A DNA stretch of 64,000 nt from Acanthochlamys bracteata (Eukaryota > Streptophyta > Magnoliopsida > Pandanales > Velloziaceae), in contig CM034128.1 of assembly GCA_019914995.1 (NCBI GenBank), forward strand, positions 10,249,501 to 10,313,500, given 5' to 3'. This document shows, one piece after another, positions 23,601-36,848 of the stretch (the stretch's first letter is position 1; the number at the start of each line of letters is the position of its first letter). A program made the translations under genes and the position numbers. The notes under the pieces are model-generated. The model saw nothing but the letters and a program-made list of their open reading frames with translations. It was not told where the DNA came from and searched no databases.

Positions 23601-24753
23601 AGAGTAGAGATAATGTTCCCTTGATATTGGATTTAGTTATAAACTTACATTTTGAACTTAACTTCTTTACAGGACATAGCAATGAAAATAATGACATTCT
23701 CACAGCAGGGGCCAAGAGCGGTCTGTATACTCTCAGCAACTGGTGCAGTCTCTAGGGTGACTCTTCGCCAGGCAGCAACTTCTAGTGGCACAGTCACTTA
23801 TGAGGTTTACTAATATTTTCCTTGTTTTATGAAAACTCATTTCTGCATTATCCAGCTTGATAGGTGAACCTCTTGTTCCCTTTATTCCGTGATAGTCATA
23901 CACTTGTAGTATTCAGTTTATCCGCCATTACAAGAGGAATGAAATGAAGTTATAAGTTCAAAGTTAACAACTGTTATTCCTTTTTCAGTGATATTTATAA
24001 TTGTTTGTCTGAGAAATTCTTACCTCTACATTCTTGAAGGGCCGGTTTGAGATACTTTCTTTGTCCGGATCCTTCTCAATTGGTGATGATGGTGAACATA
24101 ACCAAAATGGTATTCTAAGCATCTCCCTTTCCAGTCCTGATGGCCGAGTAATTGGCGGAGGCGTTGGTGGTTTGCTCATTGCTGCAACTCCTGTCCAGGT
24201 CATTTTCTAATTAAGTAAACTCATATAATACTGGGGAACATATTTTTGTAAGGATTACTATCAAGGACCTTCAGCTAACAAATTTATATTTAGGAAGCCA
24301 GCTACATAAGCATAAGCTTGTTTTAATAGCGAATGACATGTAATTTCTCACATACTGAAGAAGGCACAATCGTTATCCTAGTGTAGAGTTATGGTGCCTT
24401 CAAAAGCTGCGTGATCAGTTGTCAATTAGCTAAGAATCATTGTTTTGGTCTTGTCTAGTTCCTGATAAGCATTGTCAATATGTTTATGTTGCTTGATATA
24501 TTAGTTGGATAACATACAGCTTTTTCAGGTGATAATGGGCAGTTTTATGTATGGTGGCGTAAAAGAAAAGAACAAAGCTAAAAGTGACCGTGACTCTGGT
24601 CCAGAACCTGAGCTTCCAGTGGCTGATAATCGAAGTACAAACAGTTTAATGTCAAATCAAAATCTCACAACTTCCTTCTTTGGAGGTTGGCCTGGCACAA
24701 GAGAGATGGACATGAGGAATGCGCATTTTGATATCGATTTGACTCGTGGATAG
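20638..24753 (+). CDS. AHL: AT-hook nuclear-localized (AHL) protein
   Basis: Five exons, 20638-21064, 21710-21777, 23673-23804, 24040-24198 and 24529-24753, give 336 residues. The N-terminal region is Ser/Pro/Gly rich. Residues 78-91 are a first AT-hook (KRKRGRPRKYGPDG) and residues 124-139 a second (RRGRGRPPGTGRKQQL). A PPC/DUF296 domain follows, from about GAGFTPHVITISVGED through RAVCILSATGAVSRVTLRQ and GRFEILSLSGSF to GGVGGLLIAATPVQVIMGSF (roughly residues 153-268), then a Ser/Asn-rich tail. Two hooks plus an intron-containing gene place it in the intron-bearing AHL clade. AHL proteins bind AT-rich minor grooves and matrix-attachment regions and form oligomers through the PPC domain to repress or modulate growth and hormone genes. 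The intron between exons 2 and 3 is 1.9 kb. A uORF overlaps the start. Confidence 0.97.
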
Positions 24754-26542
24754 CCTGGAACTCCTAGCTATTTCGGTCTTAAACAAACAAGGGAGTGACT
24801 ATCTAAAACTGCACAAGAATGGTGGCCTGTCAATGGCTGCATCATAACTTCATTTTGTGTTTTTAATTCACCCCCATCAGTTGCGGATTACATTTTCTGC
24901 TAACTTGTAGCAAGGATACATCTGATGCCATTGTAGGTTTCTATTAGATTTTAGTTCCCAGGTGACGCTCTTTGTACTCCATCTGAAGGCAAATGTGTTG
25001 CACAACATGTTCTTTTAACCGAGCTGATCTATCATATTTGTTCCAATTTGTGGCCGGCAATTAATGTCTGGTAATGTACGTCTAACTTTCATTTTTATTT
25101 CTAGTAGTTTTTATTTAATAATTTTAGTAATTTTTTAATTTTTTTAATTTTTTAAAATTTAAAAAATAGAAAACAATTTATATTGTAAAATTTTATTATA
25201 TTATATATTTTATAAGTAGAAACGTTTCAGAAATTTTTAGATGTTTTTATTTAAAAATTTTATTTCATAAATATTTACAAACATCTCCTAAATCTTATTA
25301 AACTTATAAAAATATGCAACAGGGACTTGTGATATTCGTTGCGGCCAGCGTTGTGTCCTATCTCGACATATGAGACCTTGATAGATGAGAGGCACAAAAT
25401 TATGATGGAAGGGGGACCTGTCAAGCGTTGTTTTGGGCGGGCAGATTCCTTACTATTCCCTTGTTTTCACATGGATCAGTCAGTGATCACCCCATCCTTT
25501 TTCTTCTACTAGTATAACTAACAATAGACAGCTCATAGTAACAGATCTTTCTGCAAACACATTCAATAAAGTGCCAAGTTTGGCTAAGTTTATAATTTTT
25601 TTTCATTTTAATTTTTATTTCATATTTTTTAATAAAATTTTCAGAATATTTCAGAGAAGTTTTTTAATTTTAAAAACTTTTAAAAAAATTTATATCATAA
25701 AAAACTATTATTATTATATAAAAAAATATGACTTATTTTTAAAAAAAATTTAAACGATATTAAATTTTTTTTTATTAAAATAAGCATTCACGAATATCTC
25801 CGAAATCAAAGCAAACTACAACACAATAAGACATGCACCGTCTCTCAGTCATTGAGTGAACATAGCCAAAGTGCGAGCATATGCAAAGCAACAGAACTCA
25901 CATGACACAAGTGGCCTACAATACGTACGTAGATAACAATATCACATGACTGACTAGTGAAGACAATTTCCTTCAAACCATAGCTGTTACATTCATTTCT
26001 TTCATTTCTGGTTGGTACCCTGATATAGATACAGTGCTTGTGTATTGAATGAAAACACAGCTGTTCACGGTAAAGTAGTAGTGGCTGAGATGTCGATAGT
26101 AAGAAATCATAAAAAGGGAGCATCTTTGACTTGCCTACTTGCAATTTATTATTAAACATGACAGTGATGACACGCCACAACATCAAAACCACAATGGGCA
26201 AGGTTTAGAAGTTAAACAATTAACCCTTAATTACTTCAGCAGGAAATGTATTATGAACTATGAAGTATGAACTATAATTACAAAGTACGAGAGTACCAGA
26301 ATATCAGACCAAGTAAAATCAAACAAGCAGTTAATACACAATTAACACCACTAGTAGAAAATACATCCACCAATTAAAGCTTAAATACTGCTACTAATCC
26401 AATTGATAAAACCATTATGAGCAACTCCAGATTGCAGCAAGAGAAAACAGGGCAGTAATACATTTATTATAAGATTTCATAACCTAGCAATCCAAAGCAG
26501 TAAGTAGATGACACACTTGTTGGTACTTAGACGGGCAGTATC
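24754..26542. other. Convergent 3' region, AHL and tubulin
   Basis: Holds the 3' ends of the AHL gene and, on the other strand, of the tubulin gene. Two AT-rich repeat-like blocks lie at about 25090-25300 and 25570-25800. A minus-strand frame at 25845-26201 shows no domain. Confidence 0.5.
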
Positions 26543-28321
<1,779 letters not shown>

Positions 28322-28726
28322 CTTCGCCGGAGAATGAAACACCTCCACCGATTGCCGGCGAGAAAAAAGTAAAAAAAAGAGAGAGAGTTTAGATCTGGCC
28401 TTGGAGATGGTGAGGATGAATGAAGCGTTTGGGTGCGATAACAGTGGATACTTATACCATAGTATTGACGGCGTGACCTTACAGTTAGTAGATGGGTATG
28501 TATAGGTGTTCATTTGACGGGAAATTAACTGCGTTAAAGTTGAGTGGGAGATTTTGAATTTTAATTTTCTTGGGTTATTGGCTGGGCGGGAACACGTGAT
28601 TTGTACTTCTGCGTGGGTGTGGGGCTGGTTAGATTTTTCGCTTGTTGTAACTGCTACAAGTAGGCCGAAGCCCAGCCTAATTTACCTTATTAGACCTGAA
28701 ACAAGCTAATAAATAGTCTTACGAAA
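28322..28726. promoter_or_regulatory. Divergent TUB/NOB1 promoter region
   Basis: The two start codons are separated by 495 bases, so both promoters must lie here or overlap the 5' leaders. The region contains CACGTG (a G-box core) near 28592 and AAGCCCA near 28668. Site II and telo-box motifs for the NOB1 side are listed separately. Confidence 0.5.
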
Positions 28727-28772
28727 GGCCCAAATTGTGGCCCATACATTTAAGTAGTGAAGCTAAACCCTA
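28727..28772 (+). promoter_or_regulatory. Site II pair plus telo-box
   Basis: GGCCCA at 28727-28732 and 28739-28744 is followed by AAACCCTA (telo-box) at 28765-28772, 45 bases before the NOB1 ATG. Site II plus telo-box is the known combination coordinating plant ribosomal-protein and ribosome-biogenesis genes, which fits NOB1. Confidence 0.7.
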
Positions 28773-28816
28773 TTAACTTTGCTCGTCTTTCGTCTCTCAC
28801 GCAGACATCCATAACA

Positions 28817-31800
28817 ATGGCCGCCGAATCTGTTCCCGCCACCACCGCCGCTGAGGTAGCTCCGTCACCTCCGCCTTTCGCCGGCGCCAAAGCTAAGCCA
28901 TGCTGGAGTTCTATTATTCAGAACAAAAACCCCAACCCTTCTCCATCGCACGAGGAGGTCGCGAGCAGAGTGATTCTGGGTAGTAAACCCGGTATGCTGA
29001 ACAACAGCAGTAGCAGTAGCAAAGGAATATCTGTAGCGGTGGTTGATGCGAACGCAATCATTCATATCGATAAGCTTGCTGCAGGCGCTGACCGGTTTGT
29101 TACAGTTCGTGAAGTGCTTGACGAAGTTCGTGATCCGAATTCCCGCAGATATCTCTCGTTTCTCCCTCTCCCTATTGAAACCATCGAGCCTTCGCCCGAT
29201 TCCATAAAAAAAGGCCAGTTTTCTTGTGCTTTTTATTTTCGAATTTTGTTAGCTAAGGGGAATTTAGGAGAATCTGAATTTGTAATGGTGGTTTTGCAGA
29301 TATGCAATTTGTTGATTGTTGTTATCCTCTAGTGTAGTAGTCGATAGAATTGAAATGTATTGGTGAGGTTTGCTCTGATATTTTAGTTGTTGGTCTGTCA
29401 ATGATATACTTGTATCTGTAGCTATGCTTATAGTTTTTTGTAAGCCTAAAATATTCTTTTGTTACTTACTGATGAATTTCCAAAATCTAGTGTTGGATAT
29501 GTTTTGGCTGCATTTGCTTTGTGAGTGTTAATGTAAACTTGTGGTTTTACTCGGATATGCTATCTGGAACTTGTTATATAGTTTCTATTGCTTACTAAAC
29601 GGGATTCTTTTGTTCTCTTGTAGTTGTCAAGTTTGCAAGGGAAACCGGTGATCTGCAGACCCTTTCAGATGTTGATATTAAACTTATTGCTCTAACATAT
29701 ATGTTAGAGTCACAGATTCATGGGGCTAATCATCTCAGAGTTAGTCCTCCTCCTCTTCGTGTGATTAATGTGAGGACCCTCAAAGAAGCTGATTTGCCTG
29801 GATGGGGTTCAAATGTGCCAAACCTTGCTGAATGGGAAGCATTGGAGCAGTCAACTGATGGAGGCATGGATCAGGATTCAAGAATCCTTCCTCTAAAGGA
29901 TCTTGACAACAATGTTGTTTCCACAAACGTGTCTGATCCTAACCCGCAGGACCAAGAAGAAGGTGGATATGAAGTTTGGCGGAAGCCTAGAAGGTCTTTC
30001 CCTCCTAAGAAAGAGATTACCATTGAAGGGAAGAAGATGGTAGCAAGTGGAATCGATGCCTCTTTAGGTGAAGATAATGATAGCAATGATGATTGGCGTC
30101 CCGCTGTTAGCCGTAGTACTCATCGGAGGTATTTGAGGAGAAAAGCAAGGCGAGAATTAAATAAACCTGCTGAGGAAGCCATCCAGCTATCTGTGGCAAC
30201 TAGTGTGCTAGCTGAAGTTAGAGAAGCTGATGATGTTCTATCTGATGGAAAATCTGAAAGCGGTGACACACTAGCAAGTAAACTTTCCCATGTTACTCTT
30301 AATGAAGATGATATATTGCAACCTCATGATATCAACAAGCATGTGTTGGGGGAAGATGATAGCTCAATTGTGGTGAACCAAATCAGAACAAGTCAGAACC
30401 AAGTTGGGCATGCGGATGAGCAAGGAGACCATGTCATCCTTACTGCAGATGCAGGTTTTAAACATGATATGGGTGAAGAAATTAGCTTGGAAGATGTAGG
30501 CACTGCTAGTGAAAATGATGAAGTTGATATGTCCACTGGGGATCTGGATAACTTAGAATTTTCTAATCCACCTGATGGAATTACTGAGTCATCTGTTGCA
30601 GAGGACTGTAGTAGTGAGCAAAGTTGGATGCTCCGCTCTCTGTCTGACTCTACTGTCGCCTGTGTTACTAGTGATTATGCCATGCAAAATGTTATTCTTC
30701 AAATTGGCTTGCGTCTTCTTGCTCCAGCTGGGATGCAGATCAGACAGTTGCATAGGTAGGGGTATTATTCTTTTAACCGTGCCCTGCTAGTTAAAGTTCT
30801 TGATGTTTCATTGCGAGTTGGGCAACATATATAATCTGTAATGTCTAATGCAGGTGGGTTCTAAAATGCCATGCCTGTAATAAAGTTACACAGGAGATTG
30901 GGAGAATATTTTGTCCAAAATGTGGTAATGGAGGGACATTGCGGAAGGTATCTGTGACAGTTGGTGAAAATGGAATAACTTTAGCATCTCGTCGGCAGCG
31001 TATCATTCTTAGAGGAACAAAAGTAAGTAAATTATGTTTATCAATGCCTATGTTAATTTGGAGGTACAATAATTATCTGCGTATACACATATACATGCAT
31101 GCCTCTTTTCAAATTATTAAAAGAACAAGCATCCTTGTTTTATTCTTTCACCAATTATTTCAGCTGAAAGGTAGATGGTACATGGTCATTCAGTGTATGC
31201 TGCAGTTTGTACCCAAAACTTTCTAAGTATCTGCTAACCCTATATACTGAATGGCGTTTCTTATATCCTTGTATTAGTTTGATGCTCTGCTAAGCTGGTC
31301 AGTCTTAATGGAATGATCATTTCAGTTTGTTTTAATACAGGAAGCCCAATTCAATTTTTGAACAAAATTGTTGTTTGTAGTTGGAAGGGATTAATGAATG
31401 AGAGATCCTTTTTATTTCAAAACATGCTCTACTTTTATTTTGTTTTGCCCTGACATAAAAGCAAAAGGATTTTGGTAGTATACATGCCTTAGGTTTAGTG
31501 TCATGTGTAGGGGGGATTTAAGTTCCCTGAAACATTTCTGAAACTGTTTTGGTTAGATTTATGAAGTAACAGTTTCTTAATTTTATTTGATTCTATGAAG
31601 TGCTCAGAGGATTATAAGTATCACTCCTATTGTTGACCTTATTGGTTTGAGGAGGTACAGATTCATTACCTGATGCCGTTGTGTTTTTCTGGCAGACACC
31701 CTAATGTTGTTGTCTCCTTACAATTTCTTTAATTAATTGCTGACAATGGTTTCGGAACCCTTAATTAAAAATGGAAGGCAAACATATTTTCCCTTTTGCC

Positions 31801-32206
31801 TGCAGTTTTCACTTCCTCTACCTCAAGGTGGTAGAGATGCCATAACCAAAAACCCTATCTTACGTGAAGATCAACTTCCACGCAAGTTTCTTTACCCCAA
31901 TGCAAAGAAGAAGAATAAACAGGTTAGCATACTGACATGCTGTTCTTTCATGGATCATGTAGACATGTAAAATACTTAAGGGCAGAGATCAAGAGTCTTT
32001 GCTTATTGCTTTGTCTTTTCTATAAGAAAGCTCTTACTTGTGCCAATCTTCTGTTGCAGGATGATGAGTTTTTCAGTTCAGACAGCATTTTTTCGAACAC
32101 AAGTGAGAAAAGAGCACCATTAAAGCCACCTGTGAGGAAAGCAATGGCAATGTTTAGGGGAAGAAGAAACCCAAATGATAATCATTTTTCTCGTCGACGA
32201 TGTTGA
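28817..32206 (+). CDS. NOB1: NOB1, 20S pre-rRNA D-site endonuclease
   Basis: Five exons, 28817-29213, 29624-30755, 30854-31022, 31806-31922 and 32060-32206, encode 653 residues. An N-terminal PIN nuclease domain starts around VAVVDANAII (Asp77, predicted metal ligand) and continues past exon 1 with VVKFARETGDLQTLSDVDIK (acidic residues about 148-150). A long acidic linker follows, then a zinc ribbon with Cys515, Cys518, Cys530 and Cys533 (CHAC...CPKC), and a basic tail ending FSRRRC. NOB1 cleaves the 3' end of 18S rRNA (site D) in pre-40S particles. The first intron appears to be GC-AG: the donor is AAAAG|GCCAGT, and only this position keeps the frame and the conserved KKVVKFARE junction. The start is the first in-frame ATG. 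The leader contains a telo-box. Confidence 0.95.
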
Positions 32207-33216
32207 GATAGTGTATTTTTGAACTGGCATTTAACTACACCTTCACCCTTGAGCTATCGACATGTAATGTTAACATTCTGAAAGCTCACAGTTCTGTTTA
32301 TTAGATTGAAACCAGGAGCTTTAAGATAGCCAGATAAGGGAGAGCTTATATTAAAATCTTTACAATTTTGTATGTTTTTCTTCTGTCATTAAAGTTTGCA
32401 ATGCTTATTTTCAAAATTTTGTATCATGATAAATATTTCATTCCTTTCTTATGCCTGGTTGACATGGAACTCCATCCATGTTATTTAAGGGATGCTATAC
32501 TGATGATCTACCTTCAGTGGAGAATATTGAATATTTATCGAAAACATCTTTGTTTTACCAGCTAGTGAGATTGAATTCAGAAACTCTGTAATACCAAATG
32601 CTATTTTACTGGCTAGTGAGCTTGGTCATCTGAAGCAACAGCTTTACGTGTTTTCTTGCTGTTATGTTAAACCGGTATCCGCTAACTGATTGTCTGGCTT
32701 GCAGTAACGCGAATCAGGAAGAAATTTTAATATGATGATTTGTAGCTGCTGCCATTAACTTGGTTTTTAAATTGGAGGTTACCACAGGTGTGATTCGAGA
32801 ACAATATTGCTGCACAAACAAGTAAATACTGAAGCTTACTAGCGCCTCTGTGCACACCACAATTGTCGATTTACCTGGAGGTATGAACTGATCACCTGTT
32901 GTAAACAACACGGCAATAATTTTGTTTTACCGCTTTTTGACTTATTGCAACTAGAGATCAACTATCAAGTCTAAACATCTCATTCTAACTAATATCCTTA
33001 TGAAATTAAATGTGACCAGTTCTTTGGTAGCAAATTTTATTGGGTCTCATTTTGACTATGGAGCAAGTAATCAAATTTGTCTACAAACCGTGTCTATATT
33101 ATCTTCAAAAGTCAAGTTCATGGCACATGTCGTGGAAAGGCCTATACAAATGAGGTTAAGTTAGAGCAGTCCTCAGAAAAATCCTGCTAAATTCTAGAGT
33201 CATTTCTCCTGCAGTC
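32207..33216. other. Intergenic between NOB1 and the receptor-like protein
   Basis: NOB1 3' untranslated sequence and the promoter of the next gene. No coding frame or repeat was recognised. Confidence 0.5.
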
Positions 33217-36006
33217 ATGGATGCCGGACTAACCAAAGTATTTTCTCTTCGGTTTTTGTTAGCTCTATTCATAGCTGGCGTTCAGCTTAGCTCTAGCACT
33301 GGAGTATCATACCCTCTGTGCAAAGAAAACGAGGGGATAGCTCTTCTCAAGTTCAAGCAAAGCCTAATAAATTCCAGCAAAAGGTTATCTTCTTGGGTGG
33401 GCAAGAACTGCTGCAGCTGGGAAGGTGTGCAGTGCAACAACTTCACTGGCCACGTTGAAAAGCTGCAACTCCGTAATCCATATTCTCCTTCCGATGTGTC
33501 CGATGATAATGATAATTACTCTTTGAATAGCTTGGGAGGTAATATAAGTTCCTCCTTGCTTGCACTACATCATTTGAATTACTTGGATCTCAGTGGACAT
33601 GGTTTTTATGACAAAAGAATCCCTGAATTCATTGGTTCACTGACAAAGTTGCAGTATCTCAATCTCTCTAACTCTGAATTTGGTGGATTTATTCCTCACC
33701 AGCTTGGGAACCTGATAAATTTGCATTACCTTGATCTACACGGGATTCCGGTTCCGCAACTAGTTGTTGACAATCTGAACTGGCTAACTCGTCTTTCATC
33801 ATTGCAGTACCTCGACTTATCCACTATAGACCTCAGCAAAACATCCATCTTCGAAGCAGCAAGTAAGATTCCAGCTCTTACATATCTCCGTCTGTCCAAC
33901 TGCGTGCTTAGATCTCTCCCTGCTTACATCAAACTTCAATCTGTCACAACCATCGACCTAAGTTATAACTTATTTAATTCAACTATCCCTGATTGGTTAT
34001 TTGACACTGGAAGCCTTGAAAGAGTTGATCTTTCTTACAATTCTTTGCACGGGTCAATATCTGGTTTTGGGAAGCTACCTAAGCTCAAGGTCTTAAACCT
34101 AAAGAGCAACAATTTCAAAGAAGAAGCACTTAATAGCACAAGAAATCTTTGCAGATTGCAAAAGCTTGATAGATCGTACAATGACCTCAAGGGAGATTTA
34201 TCTAGCTCTATGGAAGGTTTACAGTGCTCCGAAAGAAGTTTGCAGGAATTGGATATCAGTGACAATCTTCTAACAGGCAGCTTACCTGATTGGTTAGGGA
34301 AATTTAAGAAGCTAGAAGATCTTCACCTGGAGAATAACATGCTTTCTGGTCCAATACCTCTATCACTTGGCCAATTATCATCACTGCAGTATCTATACCT
34401 TGCCAACAACAATCTGAGTGGACCTATTCCTGAAGTTCTTGGTCAGCTATCTGAGCTTGTTGTCTTGGATCTCAGTTACAATAAATTCACCGGAATCATA
34501 TCAGAAGCTCATTTAAGCAACTTATCAAAGTTGGAGGCTTTGTTTCTCACCTCTAACTCTCTGGATTTCAAGTTAAGTTCTCACTGGTTTCCTCAGTTTC
34601 AACTCAAAAATACTCATTTGAGTTCTTGTAACTTGGGTCCCTTGTTCCCAATATGGCTCAAGACACAAAAGAGATTCTCCACTATAGACATCTCAAACAC
34701 GAAAATCTCTGGTGCCATGCCCCATTGGTTTTGGAACTTATCTTCGCGAGTCAATATCTTGAACCTCTCCCACAATGAGATGAGAGGAAGAATTCCAGCA
34801 TCTGTGACTTTCTATAACATGTCGATCATCGATATAAGTTACAATCAATTTACTGGCCTTCTTCCAAATGTAGGTAGTGGTGTGGACTACTTGTATCTGT
34901 CACACAACTCATTTTCAGGAGATCTTTCTCCTATCTTCAACACAAAATCTGTCTCAATGATTGCAGTTTTGCTCTCTGATAACTATTTAACTGGGTCTAT
35001 CCCTATATCCATTTGCAACATCTCACTAGTCGTTCTTGATCTGTCGAACAATCTTTTAGCAGGAGAAATTCCCAACTGCTCTAACAATCAATTTTCTCCG
35101 TCGGCTATAAATCTTGCAAATAATAATGTCTCCGGTAAGATCCCTCCTTGGATTGGCTCTCTAGGTATGCTGCTATCATTGCACTTGAACAGCAATAGTT
35201 TCCATGGTGAGATACCTTCTCTACAAAATTGCACAGCGTTGAACACAATTGATCTTGGATGGAACAAATTTAGTGGGACTATACCAACATGGTTGGGTGA
35301 CATGAATCTGATACTCCTCCGACTTCGATCTAACAATCTTGAAGGAAGCATCCCAGAACAACTATCCGCTCTCAGCTCTCTTCAAGTATTGGACCTTGCA
35401 CATAACAACTTCTCAGGAAATATTCCTATTTCTTTAGGAAACTTAAGTGCTATGAGTGGGAAAAACCTGACTTTCAGTGGCTTAAATTCGGATTCGGCAA
35501 TTTTCCAGCATTTTGATTACTATGCCTCCGATGTTGCTGTCCAAACAGCTGAGTGCTTGTGGGTGGCAACCAAAGGCAGTGAGCTTCAGTACACTACAAC
35601 CCTTTATTTGGTAGCCAGCTTGGACCTCTCAGATAATAGTTTGCATGGGGAGATCCCCGAGGAGTTGATGAAACTTTCTGGATTGCAAAGTTTGAACTTA
35701 TCTGGCAACCGTCTAAACGGAATTATTCCAAAAGGAATTGGAGGCTTAACTCAGTTGGAATCCCTTGATCTATCAAAGAACCGGCTCTCTGGCAAGATCC
35801 CTTCAACATTATCCTCTTTAAATTACTTTAGTTACGTAAACTTATCCTATAACAATCTCTCCGGAAGAATCCCATCTGGTGGGCAGCTTGATGTAATTGC
35901 CGGACCTTCATATTATGCTGGCAATCCTTATCTCTGTGGGTATCCCTTGGAGAAGAAATGTCCTGGTGACAAGAGACCTGAAACCGCATCACTACCAGCC
36001 AGGTAA
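33217..36006 (+). CDS. LRR receptor-like protein, anchor out of frame
   Basis: A single open frame of 929 residues. Residues 1-28 are a signal peptide, followed by an LRR N-terminal cap (CKENEGIALLKFKQSLINSS, then NCCSWEGVQCNN) and about 30 plant-type extracellular LRRs (LxxLxLxxNxLxGxIP), with a non-LRR island at about residues 750-800, as in receptor-like proteins (RLPs) of the EIX/Cf type. The C-terminal cap AGNPYLCGYPLEKKCPGD is present, but the frame stops 11 codons after it. The expected transmembrane segment and short tail are encoded just downstream (36041-36106, then to 36172) in the next reading frame, so a one-base insertion (or two-base loss) near 35960-36000 separates ectodomain and anchor. 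As written, the product would be a secreted LRR protein. RLPs normally sense apoplastic ligands with SOBIR1/BAK1. It is intronless, as is common in the family. Confidence 0.9.
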   Translation: MDAGLTKVFSLRFLLALFIAGVQLSSSTGVSYPLCKENEGIALLKFKQSLINSSKRLSSWVGKNCCSWEGVQCNNFTGHVEKLQLRNPYSPSDVSDDNDNYSLNSLGGNISSSLLALHHLNYLDLSGHGFYDKRIPEFIGSLTKLQYLNLSNSEFGGFIPHQLGNLINLHYLDLHGIPVPQLVVDNLNWLTRLSSLQYLDLSTIDLSKTSIFEAASKIPALTYLRLSNCVLRSLPAYIKLQSVTTIDLSYNLFNSTIPDWLFDTGSLERVDLSYNSLHGSISGFGKLPKLKVLNLKSNNFKEEALNSTRNLCRLQKLDRSYNDLKGDLSSSMEGLQCSERSLQELDISDNLLTGSLPDWLGKFKKLEDLHLENNMLSGPIPLSLGQLSSLQYLYLANNNLSGPIPEVLGQLSELVVLDLSYNKFTGIISEAHLSNLSKLEALFLTSNSLDFKLSSHWFPQFQLKNTHLSSCNLGPLFPIWLKTQKRFSTIDISNTKISGAMPHWFWNLSSRVNILNLSHNEMRGRIPASVTFYNMSIIDISYNQFTGLLPNVGSGVDYLYLSHNSFSGDLSPIFNTKSVSMIAVLLSDNYLTGSIPISICNISLVVLDLSNNLLAGEIPNCSNNQFSPSAINLANNNVSGKIPPWIGSLGMLLSLHLNSNSFHGEIPSLQNCTALNTIDLGWNKFSGTIPTWLGDMNLILLRLRSNNLEGSIPEQLSALSSLQVLDLAHNNFSGNIPISLGNLSAMSGKNLTFSGLNSDSAIFQHFDYYASDVAVQTAECLWVATKGSELQYTTTLYLVASLDLSDNSLHGEIPEELMKLSGLQSLNLSGNRLNGIIPKGIGGLTQLESLDLSKNRLSGKIPSTLSSLNYFSYVNLSYNNLSGRIPSGGQLDVIAGPSYYAGNPYLCGYPLEKKCPGDKRPETASLPAR

Positions 36007-36172
36007 TGCTGTGGATAACCACAAGTCTGAGAGTACTTCGCTTTATCTTGGCATGGCGGTAGGATTTGCTGTAGGAATCTGGACTCTATGGGGAGTACTT
36101 TTGCTGAACGAATCATTGAGGATTGCATTTTTTGAAACAGTAGATAAAATAACCAGCAACTTTGCACCATAA
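36007..36172 (+). pseudogene. Out-of-frame RLP transmembrane and tail segment
   Basis: In the frame one base off the upstream RLP, the sequence reads NHKSESTSLYLGM, then a 22-residue hydrophobic helix with GFAVG (36041-36106), then a short cytoplasmic tail and stop at 36170-36172. GxGFAVGxW in the helix and a short tail are typical of RLP C-termini. There is no room for a plant intron of normal size that would join the two frames while keeping the helix. Confidence 0.8.
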
Positions 36173-36848
36173 ACTCTTTGAAAGGATCAACAGCTATAAA
36201 GGTCGATAAGAAGCTTTTTTTGCCTATATCACATTGGTTTTCTTTTCTATTTTTCTGTGTCCATCGCACCACGTCTAAATTGTTGGACGTTTTTGTTAGG
36301 TGTATATAGTTATTCCAAAAAGTCCTCTGTATATTTATCAGTTCTACTTGGTTGTTCATGTCTAGGATTTTCATGTACAGTAGGTAGTGCTTGTTAATCT
36401 TCCTGGGTGTTAAAGTATTCATTGTTCAAGTTGAAGAACAAATATCCACACACCTTATAGCCACAGTAAACAATGGTCAGCGCACAATGAAATAAGCAGA
36501 AGTGCAACTTCACATTTAGGCTATTTATTTAGCCTTCATATCTCTTGCTTACCAGAAATTGTTAGTAGAAACTAGAAACAACTATAACAATCAGTCATGA
36601 ATACAATAAAGCTTTCTTTTCACTGACAAATAAGCAACTATCAGAAACCCTGATGTTAGCCTTCTAAAAACTGCTAAACGAACCCTTTCATATCACCATA
36701 TATACGTCAGGGGCCGTTCAGGTTCCACCACAAGCAACCCCGTCATGGCTTCAGTATGAAACAATGCGGGGAGTCGAAGAAAAAGGAAATATATGAAACC
36801 GGGTATTTCACATTTGTAATATTAATTTACAGCGATAACTCTATGCGG
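36173..36848. other. Convergent 3' region
   Basis: Between the RLP (+) and the receptor pseudokinase (-). It contains 3' untranslated sequence of both and no separate gene. Confidence 0.5.

Noticed and set aside
29214-29640. A standard GT donor (29218) for NOB1 intron 1
   Set aside because: Using that GT leaves exon 2 in the wrong frame and destroys the conserved VVKFARETGDL segment; the GC donor fits exactly.
36003-36075. An intron that would rescue the RLP membrane anchor (CAG|GTAATG donor at 36003)
   Set aside because: The nearby AG acceptors give introns under about 75 bases that do not restore the frame and would remove part of the membrane helix.
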